Source: Ephydatia muelleri (lineage: Eukaryota > Porifera > Demospongiae > Spongillida > Spongillidae). From it: a stretch of DNA of 64,000 nt. Under the pieces are notes generated by a model, which did not search any database, was not told the origin of the DNA, and was given only the letters and a program-made list of their open reading frames with translations. Of this stretch, positions 1 to 32,054 are shown in pieces; position 1 is the stretch's first letter, and every line of letters starts with the position of its first letter. The stretch spans positions 13,264,805 to 13,328,804 of the forward strand of contig JABACO010000005.1 in assembly GCA_013339895.1 (NCBI GenBank), given 5' to 3'. Position numbers and translations under genes: made by a program.

Positions 1-1
1 A

Positions 2-761
2 GTGGATACAGGATCATCCGTTACCCTTGTGCATGAAAAGGTGTGGAATGACATTTCTCAAGACAGGAAACTCTTGACACCCCAATGTCCTGTGATGGCA
101 GTTAATGGAGACTCGTTAAGTCTATGTGGACAGATTGACCTTGATCTTATGGTGGGAAAGCATGTGAGAACTCATACTGTCCTTGTTGTGCGTGAGATGA
201 CGCAGGAGTGTTTATTGGGAACAGACTTTCTAGAACAATACGGGTGTGTTGTTGACCTGGGGAGAAGAACAATGATCATGTTAGGCGAAACAATACCTCT
301 AGACACCTTGTACGGGTCATGTATTTCTACATGTCATGTGTTTGTACAGGAGACAGCTGTCGTGCCACCCTATCACGAGATGCGATTGCAGGTTCAGTTG
401 GAAGGTGCGAAAACGGACGGGGACTATGTGGGTCTGTTCCAGCCAAAGGCGGAAATGTCTACTCAACGCGGACTTCTGTTTGCCTGTTCTGTATCTCCTG
501 TCCATGATGGCAAAGCAGTAGTTCAGCTGGTGAACCCCTCTGCAGTTCCTGTAACACTGCATTGCAAGGAGAAGGTTGGTCAGGTATCCCCATGGGATGG
601 AAGAGAGGGAGCGAATATGGTTGAGCCTGCATTGGGCACACGGCTTCCAGCCCGATCAACAGAGGCGATTGGGAAAGCAGTTGGGGAATTAATGGGTGAC
701 ACATCGGGGTTGTCAAGGGAGGAGTGTGCTAAGTTGAAAACAATTTTACAATCATTTCTCA
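2..761 (+). pseudogene. gypsy pol: retropepsin-like aspartic protease and linker to RT
   Basis: The frame opens at the window edge with VDTGSSVTLV, the D-T/S-G active-site motif of retroviral-type aspartic proteases, and continues through LLGTDFL, the hydrophobic-G-D flap-end motif of gypsy proteases. This domain cuts the Gag-Pol polyprotein. The frame runs into a stop at 779-781, but gypsy-like coding sequence resumes in another frame from 762. A one-base insertion near 758-761 therefore separates this part from the RT. The true start lies upstream of the window. Confidence 0.85.
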
Positions 762-3056
762 GATGTAATTTCTGTAGGTGACGGTGATTTAGGGCGTACC
801 AATGTCTTACGTCATACCATCAACTCAGGTGACACCCCCCCTGTTCATCAGCCGGCGCGGAGGCTTCCGTTTCATCAACGTGACGTGGTACAGAAAATGA
901 TCCAGGGAATGCTCCAACAGGGGATAATAGAGCCGTCCGGAGGAGCATGGGCCTCGCCTATTGTTCTGGTTAGGAAAAAGGACGGTTCATACAGGTTTTG
1001 TGTAGATTTTCGTCGCCTGAATAGCGTAACAAAAAAAGACGTGCACCCTCTTTCCAGGATTGATGATGCTCTGGACACTTTATCCGGCTCCAAGTGGTTT
1101 TCAACCTTAGATTTGGCAAGTGGCTACTGGCAGGTAGAAATGGATCCTGCGGACAAGGAGAAAACTGCGTTCATCACTCCGTTTGGTCTACATCAGTTCC
1201 GAGTAATGCCGTTCGGACTAACGAACGCTCCAAGCACGTTTCAGCGGTTAATGAGTATGGTCCTGGCAGGACTCAGTTGGGTAACATGCTTGGTATACCT
1301 TGATGATATCATCATTTTTAGTCGAACGGTGGAAGAGCACTTGCAGCGGCTTACAGAGGTGCTACAGAGGCTTAAGGAGGCGGGGCTGAAGATCAAGCCT
1401 AGCAAATGCCATCTGCTTTGCAAGAGTGTGCGGTATCTGGGCTACGTGGTTTCAGAGAAGGGTATAGCTGCGGATGCTGACAAGATCAAGTGCGTCGAAA
1501 ACTGGCCTACGCCCACTGACCATGAAAGCCTGCGACAGTTCTTGGGGTTTGCTTCCTATTATAGGAAATTCATTCGCAATTTTGCAGACACCGCTGCTCC
1601 TCTTCATGCACTAACAGAAAAATCCAAACCCTGGCACTGGACTGAACTGTGTGATAAGGCATTTGTGGCTTTAAAGGGTAAGTTAGCTTCGCCCCCTATT
1701 TTATCCTTCCCACAGTTCGACAGAACATTTGTGGTTGATGCTGACGCCAGTCAGGAGGGTGTTGGAGCAGTACTATCACACTTGGATGACGGAAGGGTGA
1801 TCGCATATGCTAGTAGGGTGCTTACAAAGGCGGAATGCCAATATTGTGCAACGAGACGTGAGTTGTTGGCATTGGTATGGTCAGTTCGTCAGTTTCGGGC
1901 TTATCTATGGGGACGAAGGTTTATTGTTCGCACCGACCACAGCGCGCTTCGTTGGTTACGTAGTTTTAAAGACCCCCAGGGCCAGGTGGCGAGGTGGCTA
2001 GAGATTCTTGCTGAATTTGATTTTGATGTTATTCATCGTCCAGGTCTTCGTCATGGCAATGCAGACGCCCTTTCAAGGATCCAGTGTAAGCAGTGTGGTA
2101 TGCACAATGGCATTGCCATGCCGTGTTTGTTCCACAATGCGTTTGGGGCCGTTAATGGTAACGGTGGTAATTTGTGGTCTGGATCGAATGTGCATTCTGA
2201 GGCAGGCCTCTCCGTTTTGCCACTGGAGAACTCTAAGGAGATGCAGGGATCTGATGCTGATCTTCGAAGGGTAATTTCCTGGATAGAAAACTCGTCTCCA
2301 CCAGCTGCTTTGCCAAGTGAGGGCAGTTACACTCTGCAGACATTGTGGGCACAGTATAAACACCTGGTAGTTCGGAATGGGGTTCTGTTTAGACAGTGGG
2401 AAGATGTTCCGGGAAAGGGTTGCAATAAACATCTTCAGTTGGTAGTACCTCGGAGTTGGATAGGATCTGTCCTGCAGCAACTTCATAGCTCTCCCAGTGG
2501 TGGCCATCTTGGAATGTTCAAGACTTTGGAGAAAGTCCGTTCCCGTTTTTACTGGCCGGGTCAGCGCCATGACATCGAAGACTGGTGTCGAGCTTGTGAA
2601 TTGTGTGCGGCACGGAAGTCACCTCCACGGCGCAATCGTGCCCCAATGCAGCAGGTGTTGGCTGGTGGCCCATTCCAGCGTGTGGCCATGGACATCCTGG
2701 GTCCTCTGCCGCTCACGGATAGAGGGAACAAGTACATTCTAGTGTTAGGGGATTATTTTACAAAATGGGTGGAGTCTTATCCAATACCTAACATGGAAGC
2801 AAAAACTATTGCTAACGTGTTTGTTAGTCATTTTGTCAGCAGGTTTGGAGCCCCTGATGTTCTGCACACCGATCAGGGGAGGAACTTTGAGTCCGCCCTG
2901 TTTAAGGAAGTGTGTTTGCTGTTGGGAGTTCAGAAGACAAGGACTACGCCTTATCACCCGCAATCTGATGGGCTGGTCGAACGCTTTAATCGAACTTTGC
3001 TTGATCTCCTTAGCATTGCATCGAACAGAATTGGGACCTTTGTATTCCAGCAGTGA
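762..3056 (+). pseudogene. gypsy pol: reverse transcriptase, RNase H, integrase N-terminus and core
   Basis: The open stretch carries the RT region with the YLDD catalytic motif at about 1290-1310. RNase H follows, with the DADAS motif near 1738 and TDHSALRWL near 1935. The integrase zinc-binding HHCC region lies at about 2480-2620 (H..H and CRACELC). The integrase core D, D and E residues lie in MDILGP (about 2688), HTDQGRNF (about 2866) and VERFNRT (about 2977). These copy RNA into DNA and insert it. The frame ends at 3056, where integrase sequence shifts frame. It has no ATG of its own, because it continues the protease frame after the break near 758. Confidence 0.92.
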
Positions 3057-3789
3057 TGCTAGCCTATCGTACAAGTGTGCAGGAGTCCACTGGGTGTACG
3101 CCATATTTCCTCCTCTTCGGACGTGAGGCCAGGCTGCCGGTGGATGTCATGTTTGGGTTGCCTCCAAATGTTCCACCTCAGCCGGTACACACCAATATAG
3201 CAAAGATTTGAGAGCTCGACTGGATACTGCGTATGAGAGGGTGCGAGAACGGTTAGGTTGGCGGCAGCGCCGTCAGAAGATGGTGTATGACCGCAGACGG
3301 ACGGGAAGGCCGTATGGGATTGGTGAATGGGTTTGGTTGTATTGTCCTGCTGTGCCCAGGGGGAAATCGGCTAAATTACACTCTTATTGGCAGGGTCCAT
3401 ATAAAGTTGTGAAAGTGTTCAGTAATGTGTTATACTTGATCCAACACAGGGACTCCACTCGCAAGAAAGTTGTTGTTCATTTTGACAGGTTGAAGCCGTG
3501 TGCACGGGGAGGTATATACGAACAAGGGACAACCGCACCACGTGATGCAGCTGTTTTTTCTGAGGCTGAGGAATCAGATGTATCCGATGCTGAGGAAACT
3601 GAAGATGACAACTTGGAGATTGCTCCTCAAGAGGATAATCTCGAGCCAGAGCGCCAGGAGAAGCAACATGAAGTGGAGCCTCGGGATGATCAGCAGGAAC
3701 AGCCGCCAGTGGAGCCATTGCCACTTCTCCGACAATCGAAAAGATTAAGGAGTCGGCCGGACAGATTTGGAACAAACATTTTTGACTAG
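3056..3789 (+). pseudogene. gypsy integrase C-terminal region with GPY/F module
   Basis: From 3056 to about 3207 the frame starting MLAYRTSVQESTG continues the integrase core, with FLLFGREARLPVD typical of gypsy integrases. A second shift near 3207 moves to the frame that runs to 3789. That part has the GPY/F module (WQGPYKVVK, VHFDRLKPC) and an acidic Glu/Gln-rich tail ending in a basic SKRLRSRPDRFG motif, as in many gypsy pol C-termini. Both shifts are single-frame changes within otherwise conserved sequence. Confidence 0.88.
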
Positions 3790-3816
3790 AGACAGATTCA
3801 CTAGGAGGGGGGATAG

Positions 3817-3929
3817 TGTAGCGCATGCGCTATAGCTGCTCTTATTATGGACATGCGCAGTGTTTACACCTGAGGGTATTTAATGACGTGCTGTACGATC
3901 TTATTTGATAAAACACTTGGATTGCTACA
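3817..3929 (+). repeat. 113-bp 3' LTR of the left gypsy element
   Basis: It starts TGTAGC and ends GCTACA, a perfect 6-bp inverted terminal repeat. It directly follows a purine tract and lies 27 bp after the pol stop. TATTTAAT near 3879 could be a promoter TATA element. The partner LTR is outside the window, so the boundaries rest on the TG...CA ends alone. Confidence 0.7.
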
Positions 3930-4479
3930 GTACATACAAAACAAACTATTTGTATAAAATTTGACTTATTGGGAATATTCCCATTATGTTTTTTAAATCT
4001 CTCACTTTTGCAGTGTTCTGTAGTGCTGTGGATAACTGAATTATGAACAGTTATTGCAATAAGCCAAAATTAGCTTATTCATGAGAAGTTTAGCCACAAT
4101 TTAGCATCACCACAGGGGGTATAGATTTTCAAAAATTGTGTTAAATGCTCACTCCTGTTATGAGATACGATGCAACAAAATGAATGGGGTAATTTGTGTA
4201 CCACTGTACACACTTCAGGATGCAAATAGACAATATATATGCATGTGTCTTCTTCATTTGTTTAGTGTCCGAAGCATGCAGAGAAACACTCCAGGACTAC
4301 TCGATCATCGTATAGGCCCTAAAGACATGTTTATAGTTTTGTTGTATGTTTGTATTTAATATCAACTTTTTATTAAAATCATCAACTGTTGTTGTATAGT
4401 TTATTAAGATCAATTTATGTTGTATCATAAGATTACGGTGCATACACGAACTTCTGATACCTGTGTCAACACCCATAAG

Positions 4480-4616
4480 AGTGTAATGGCTACACTTCAA
4501 GGGTGTTGGCTGTAACACTCCTGAGCGGTTACCACTACACTCCATGGGGTGTTATTCCTAAACAGGCGTACGAACACCCCTAAGTGTGTTGTGGCAACAC
4601 CCTTTTTTTAACAGTG
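4480..4616. repeat. short repeat-rich stretch with GGGTGTT/AACACCC motifs
   Basis: Direct and inverted variants of GGGTGTT, TGTAACACTCC and AACACCC recur every 20-30 bp and end in AACACCC followed by a T run and AACAGTGT. The composition resembles a MITE end, but no partner terminus or target duplication was found. Confidence 0.3.
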
Positions 4617-4661
4617 TATATCTAAATGCGCAAGGTTGTCATGACAACCAACTGCAGCTGT

Positions 4662-4863
4662 GCCTATTCCAGTTACCTAAGATGTTGGTTAGGATTTGCC
4701 AAGTTGTGGTGACTAATCATCTCATTCATGCATTTTTACTCCATTCTCTGTGCATGCACACAGCCTATTCCAGTTACCTAAGATGTTGGTTAGGATTTGC
4801 CAAGTTGTGGTGACTAATCATCTCATTCATGCATTTTTATTCCATTCGCTGTGCATGCACACA
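4662..4863. repeat. tandem duplication of a 101-bp unit
   Basis: The segment starting GCCTATTCCAGTTACCTAAG at 4662 is repeated at 4763 with very few changes and ends in GTGCATGCACACA both times. Nothing coding is recognisable in it. Confidence 0.85.
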
Positions 4864-5999
4864 TGATCTACAGTTTCAACCTGCAGTACTTGTTCTAATG
4901 TGAAAAGTGTCATGCCTTTGCAAATAGTAAACACAGGGTCACATTTTTATAATGAATGTTGTAGCAAATTTGACAAGTTTTCTGCGGAGCTCCAGTCAAG
5001 GATGAAGTGGGCACACAATTGTTGTTGATTAAATTGAGCCTTTACCAAAACACTGAAAGGAAACAAATACATCATGACTGTCTCCTGTTTGTTTTCCAAG
5101 TGGCCAAAGGCAACTGCTCAACTGGACAGGAGTGGCAGAGTTTCTTTTTTTTTTTTTTTTTTTTTTTGTGCTCCACATGACATGGCTGTTATTAGTGATC
5201 AAGGACGAGAGTTCGTAAATCAGATTTGAATCTGCAACTCGCTTTAAAGCCGGTTGACCCGCTATTTGGCATTCCCCTATCTAGACAACCCGATTTGAAC
5301 ATTTTTGACCCCATAAGAGTAGTTTTCAAGAATAGAGCACAGCCTGACCATTTTGGTAATGAAAAACAATGCCAGGCATTCAGTTAGTACACACTAGATT
5401 GGTATTTAAGGACGCCTCTATATCAGAACGGTGGTTCACATTATTTCGGACTGCTGTATATCGACTGTACTCTGTATCGGTGCAGTGGCAAACGCGGTAG
5501 TGCATTCCTACCAGACGATAAATATATATTTGTATCAGTCCAATGCTAGTACAAAAATTAGCTTTAAAAGGTAACACCTGTAAAATACTCTGCTCCTTGG
5601 TGGGAACAAGGACGCCTTCTGCATCAAGAGCTTCAAGAACTGTCGCATCATTGTGTTGCGCAATGGAGGATTTTGTTTTAACCATTGATATTAGAGTAGC
5701 TAGATCTATGGTTTTACACTCTTGCCAAAGGTTAAAGAGTATACACTGCAATTCCCCCCCCCCCCCCCCCCCCTCCCCTCCTCTCCGTTGAGAGGAAATT
5801 TCTCTGGTAGGAATGCATGTACTGACACGAGAGATCTCAGCAACCAAAGCCATTTCCAAAATCGAGACATATGATGAAAATCCGGTCAACTGGATTTTAA
5901 TTCACAACCCATCAGGGTCACAGTATCGCACGTATATAGTTACATGCATGTGTGGTATGAAACAATCATGAATACTACGTACATCACACTCCTCCCTAC
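4864..5999. other. no recognisable gene; poly-T and poly-C tracts
   Basis: This holds a T run (about 5142-5167), a C run (about 5755-5773) and a 170-codon minus-strand ORF (5380-5889) that matches no family I recognise. It should contain any 3' exons of the SRCR gene after its last B exon, but none could be identified. Confidence 0.4.
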
Positions 6000-27215
<21,216 letters not shown>

Positions 27216-27312
27216 TAAAACTTTCGCACTGTTGTGAAATTATTGACGTCAGAAATGGGTGAGGGGTAGGAGGGGGTTCCCTCAAATGACGATCGATCAT
27301 ATTGGGATGCCA

Positions 27313-27314
27313 CG

Positions 27315-27347
<33 letters not shown>

Positions 27348-27348
27348 A
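27313..27348. repeat. poly-C tract upstream of exon 1
   Basis: About 34 C residues lie 100 bp 5' of the exon 1 start codon (G-run on the coding strand). Its length differs slightly in the second copy near 50847-50874. Confidence 0.95.
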
Positions 27349-27889
27349 GTAATTCAAAATCAATTTGCATGTTACATTCGAATATCTCGCCGCCCATTTA
27401 ATTATCTACTGACTCGTGGAATTGAACCGACGCTAAGCAGCGGGGAAGCAGCACCTTAGACTGTTGTCGGGGAAGTCCCGCCCTCGGGAAGGCAAGCCCT
27501 CTCCGTAAGGTTTCCGCCACATATGCACTTGTAAATTTCGCCAGGTGCAAGTTGGGATACAGATGTAGAGCTGAACGCGTCGCTGTTCCATCAACCCAGT
27601 TTACCAATGGTGCTCTCTTCAAGGCCTGCCATGGATCCTGTCCTGATCTATGGGGGTGGGGCCTTCCGTTCATCTAATTATATATTCATCATCGTGTAAA
27701 CGGCGTATGAAAGAAGTGTTAACAATGTACCCCCACGCAAATGCATGCGTCATACGTTGGTCCGTGTATTGTTCAAAGCTATTGTTCGCACATGTTTCTG
27801 TTTCTCAACTTGATAAAGATTTGCAATAGGTCCGTCGGACAGTTTTTCACTTACAGCAATTGCGAATCAAAGTTGTTACTGTTCTTTTT

Positions 27890-28271
27890 CATTGGTCTTC
27901 AGTATATCCATTGGTGACAGGGTAAGTAAGAGAGATAGATCATTAAGTTCTGGTTTTCGAAGATTGATAAGCTTTCTCCGCTCCAGTATGAGTGAAAGAA
28001 GACTTTCTTCATTAGCAATGATGAGGATTCATTATAACTTTATCATCAATGCACATGAAGCTGTAGAAACGTTTATACTAAAGCGACCACGAAGGCTCTT
28101 CGCCTCACTGTATGCTACAAATGCTACATGTTGTTGTGTTGTGTGATAAGTAATAATCTCATATCAACAGTTGTGCTTTTCAGTTTTCATACTGCTACAC
28201 TCAAAGCTTCCCGCACCCACCCCTTTTCCCCGCCCCTCCCCGCCTTTTTTAAAATCCTGGATCCGCCCCTG
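27890..28271 (+). mobile_element. hAT transposon 3' end: dimerisation domain and terminal repeat
   Basis: The plus frame reads SSGFRRLISFLRSSMSERRL then LAMMRIHYNF and KRPRRLFA, the hAT C-terminal dimerisation block, and stops near 28146. The sequence ends CCTGGATCCGCCCCTG at 28271, whose reverse complement CAGGGGCGGATCCAGG is a typical hAT terminus. The 5' part is missing. It is a different family from the relic at 22.8-24.7 kb. A copy lies at 51430-51807. Confidence 0.8.
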
Positions 28272-29912
28272 CGTATGGGGACGCATATATTTCATCCATG
28301 GTCCGGTCCCCCAGACTAGTGCTATTAGATGTAAATGGTTTGGTTATACATTTCCGTGAAGACGTCGACATTGGAGCTTACTGACGTACCATGCCCGAAG
28401 AAGCCATTAAAATGGACACTGTACCTTAAGCAATCGCCACACGTATGCATAAATAATTCTATTCTTCCCCGGGTAATTATGGCCGCCAATGTTTTGAACC
28501 TATACACTGAAAAGGTCTTACAAAAGGTCGTACAGACCCTTTGCAGTGTCATCTAGGGAAGCTAATTACAAACCGATAAAAACTCCATTTTGATTCAGTC
28601 TAAGAACGCACTCCAGTACGTTGAAACACTTATGATTATTATATACCAGAATCGTCCAGTCAACCATTACATTATATTGCCTTGGTATATTCATTCATTT
28701 CAAAGCTGAAGCAGAAACATCAGTGCAGGTAGCTGACATGAAGATAACAAAGCTTCTGGAATATGAGTACACAGGCACATTATCACTGAAGGGCATCAAG
28801 GTGTGTAATATTTGTCCAGCAGAAACCATTTAGAGAGGATACACCTAATTATAGGCGGTATGCATACCATGTCAATCTCTTGCATACTGCAGCCAATATA
28901 AGAGAAGGGAGGGTAGAAGGTATGTCTCCTGCTCCAGCGAGGGTTATAGGGGAACGCTGTAAGCTCTTCAGTCCTTGGTCCAGGGCAAAGCCACAGGAGC
29001 TTGCTACTGTGTCATTAAAGTCACAAAATCCACCAAGAGTCAGTTTAGTCATACATCAATGCTACTAGGCGAACATTATTGTTTGAAAAGTTTTGTCTGG
29101 CAACATTACATCACCATCTGTATTATCGCTTTTGGATATTTGGCTATGTGCTAATGCATTTTAAGGAGATGTTTGCATATCATACATGTATGCATTGTAA
29201 TAAGTATTTGTGTTGGTGGTTATTTGATTATGGAGTACAAATCTCTGTCTTCTAAGAGGCTCTTGCATCAAATGAAGGTGTGGGGCAGGTGTGGATGATG
29301 CATGGAGCTACTTTATATATGTGTGTGTATGTGCATTGGTTTCTGATGGATACAAGTGCATGGTGTGTGTGTGTGTGTGTGTGTATGTGTGTGTGTGTGT
29401 GTGTGTCCACAGCGCAGTTATACAGCATGCATTTTGTTATCATTCACAATAGTCTTTTTATTTTTATTACGGGTAACCTTTGACGATTGTGCAAGGAATA
29501 ATATAATAGCTGTGTTTGCTCTGAACAAGTGAATATCAAACCTGACAATGGTGCACGTTCCTTGGATCTAGCCCAAATGGTTTAGTGTCATCGGTGTTTT
29601 GTATTTGTCATGCCGCTTCTCTTTCTAAATAAATTCCCAGGACAGGTGTTCAAATTGTCTCCACAAAGTGTGTTTGCCAATACACCATTGCACTCTACCT
29701 CCTAAGGATCCTTGTTGGCCCTAGAGGTGTATCACAGCTATGTGGTACACACTACTTTTCCTGCAACTAGAAGTGCTCATGCAATCACGCAGCAAAACTT
29801 TGTACTTTTTTCCTCTAGTACAATGATACATATAAATGTACTCAGTTTGAACTGATTAAACAAATAGTGGCCTATATAGCAGTGGTTACACACAATTCTG
29901 TTATGGAGTATG
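28272..29912. other. no gene recognised; (TG)n at about 29364-29406
   Basis: This is an AT-rich stretch without long ORFs. The TG microsatellite is the only clear feature and differs in length in the second copy (about 52908-52950). Confidence 0.5.
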
Positions 29913-30034
29913 TGTGATGTCTTAACAACAAAATGTCATAATGGCAAAAAGGACGACACCAAAAACCCAACAACACTGTTCTAATTAATGCATACTCCCC
30001 ATCGTCTACTGCGCATGCGCACATATACCTAACA
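29913..30034 (-). repeat. 3' LTR of the complete gypsy element
   Basis: The 122-bp LTR lies next to the purine tract. Compared with the 5' LTR the visible difference is AAACCC versus AAACTC. It contains the GCGCATGCGC palindrome. Confidence 0.95.
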
Positions 30035-30062
30035 CCCTCCCCCTACTATGTAAGTATTGTTT

Positions 30063-32050
30063 CTAAAGTCTCTGAGGAGGCTTCCGTATTCGGGTTGGAT
30101 ATCTCCTCTGCTCCGGATTGTGAATACTGGTGTTAGGACTGGCATTAACTCCATTGTGTAAATCAGTTTGGATGGCTGGTAACTCCACAGGAACTGTACT
30201 TGATGCCGGTAGTTTAGAGGTAACTTCCTGGGGTGGTTTTGGAACTGAAGGGCAGGGCGGCTGGTGCCCATTCATGGGCTGCAGGGTAGCTGATTCTTCA
30301 TTTGTCGACTCGATAACAGGTGGCATGTAAGTTTCAGGTAGCAGTAAAGGGTCACCAGACTCACCAGGCATTTTAACCTGATCATCCACAGAGGTTCTCA
30401 ATTGATCCACATGACGTTTCCAAAATGCTCCACTTGACACTTGCACTAAGTATGTCAGAGGACCCAGACGTTCAACTATTACACCTGGTACCCAATCTGG
30501 CCCATTTCGTAAATTCCGACTCATCACGTTCTGACCCAGAAAGAATTCTCGAAAAGGTGAGTTACCATCATGACACGCCTTCTGTTTGGCTTGCTGTTCA
30601 TTCACACGAGACTCTACATCAGGTCTCATCAAATCCAGACGACTCCGTATTTTCCTACCTAAGAAAAGTTCACAAGGAGCAACACTGGTGGTTGCATGTG
30701 GGGTAGTACGATACGAAAACAGGAAAGATGCCAGACGTTGGGACAATGTTCCACCATTACTAGCGTTCACCCTCATGAAATTTTTGAAGGTCTGCACCAA
30801 TCGCTCTACAGCTCCATTCGAGGAAGGATGATAAGGGGTACACTTAATATGCTTCACCCCGTTCATTTTCATGAATTCCTCAAAACATCCAGACACAAAC
30901 TGGGGACCATTATCAGAGACCAGTTGTTCAGGAATTCCATAGGAAGCAAACATCCTACGCAGCTCCTCTATAGTGCACTGGGCACTAGTTGTGGTCATGT
31001 TGACCACCTCTGGCCACTTGGAATGTGCATCAACAACCAGTAAGAACATTTTACCCTGGAAAGGACCTGCAAAATCCACATGCACTCGTTGCCATGGTCT
31101 GGTAGGCCACAACCAGGGATGTAAAGGAGCAGATGGTGGGGAATTTCTCACTGTCTGGCAGGGTTGGCAGTTCTTTACATGATGCTCAATATCGTTGTCC
31201 AATCCTGGCCACCAAACATAACTTCTCGCCATTGCCTTCATGCGCACCACTCCTGGGTGATTCTTATGCAATTCTCCCAAAACCTTGGATTGCAATGCCT
31301 GAGGCACGACAACTCTAATACCCCACAAAAGGCAACCCCCTTCAGTGCCCAACTCAGCCTGACGACTTTGATAGGGCTTCAGATCATCGCTGACCACTCC
31401 TGGCCATCCTTGCTGCATTAACAGGAAAACCTTACTGAGTATAGGGTCTCTCCTTGTAGCTCTTTGCAACTGCATTGCTGTTACTGGAAGTGAATGTACC
31501 TGACTGATATTAAAAATTGCTGTTTCGGGTACATCACTGCTGTCGTCACGATCTTTAGAAACCACTGGCAACCTTGAGAGCCCATCTGCATTTGAGTGCC
31601 TCTGTGTAGGTCGGAATTCAAGATCATATGAATAAGCAGAAAGTATCAATGCCCATCGCTGGAGGCGAGCAGCAGCTAATGTAGGTATCCCACTTGTTGG
31701 ACCTAATAAGGTGACCAGGGGCTTATGATCAGTAACCAGGACAAACTTACGACCATACAAGTATTGGTGGAATTTCTTTACACCATATACTAGAGATAAG
31801 GATTCCTTTTCAATTTGCGAATAGCTAAGTTCAGCTGCAGAAAGTGTCCGAGTATGGGACGTTCCTGTCCATCTGGGTAAGTGTGAGATATTACTGCCCC
31901 GATACCGTAAGCGGAAGCATCACCAGCAAGTTTTAATGGTAAGCTTGGATCATAATGTGCAAGTACTGGGGCAGACACCAAACGTTCCTTTGCCTTAACA
32001 AATGCACTCTGGCACTCGGAAGTCCAGTTCCATCTTCTATTACTCTTCAA
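30063..32050 (-). CDS. gypsy RNase H and integrase, two frames
   Basis: From 32050 to about 31850 the frame carries WNWTSECQSAFVKAK and the RNase H start GDASAYGIGAVIS. A break near 31850 moves to the frame open to 30063. That part has TDHKPLVTLLG, HSNADGLSRLP, the integrase HHCC region (HPGVVRM...CQPCQTVR, about 31150-31260), core residues in HVDFAGPF, VSDNGPQF and GAVERLVQTF, and a C-terminal YPTRIRKPPQRL motif. The second copy has the same two breaks plus several more. Confidence 0.9.
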
Positions 32051-32054
32051 GAGT

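Larger units (their letters stand above)
1..3929 (+). mobile_element. Ty3/gypsy LTR retrotransposon, 5' end outside window, degenerate
   Basis: The stretch reads protease, reverse transcriptase, RNase H, integrase, polypurine tract and 3' LTR in Ty3/gypsy order. Gag and the 5' LTR would lie left of the window. The pol reading frame changes three times (near 758, 3056 and 3207), so this copy cannot make an intact polyprotein. A purine-rich tract (3803-3813) precedes the LTR. The family is clear from domain order and motifs. Whether the frameshifts are real or sequencing errors cannot be told here. Confidence 0.93.

Noticed and set aside
5380..5889. 170-codon minus-strand ORF after the last SRCR exon
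   Set aside because: It crosses a poly-C/G tract, no family is recognised and no phase-compatible acceptor was established. Left unassigned.
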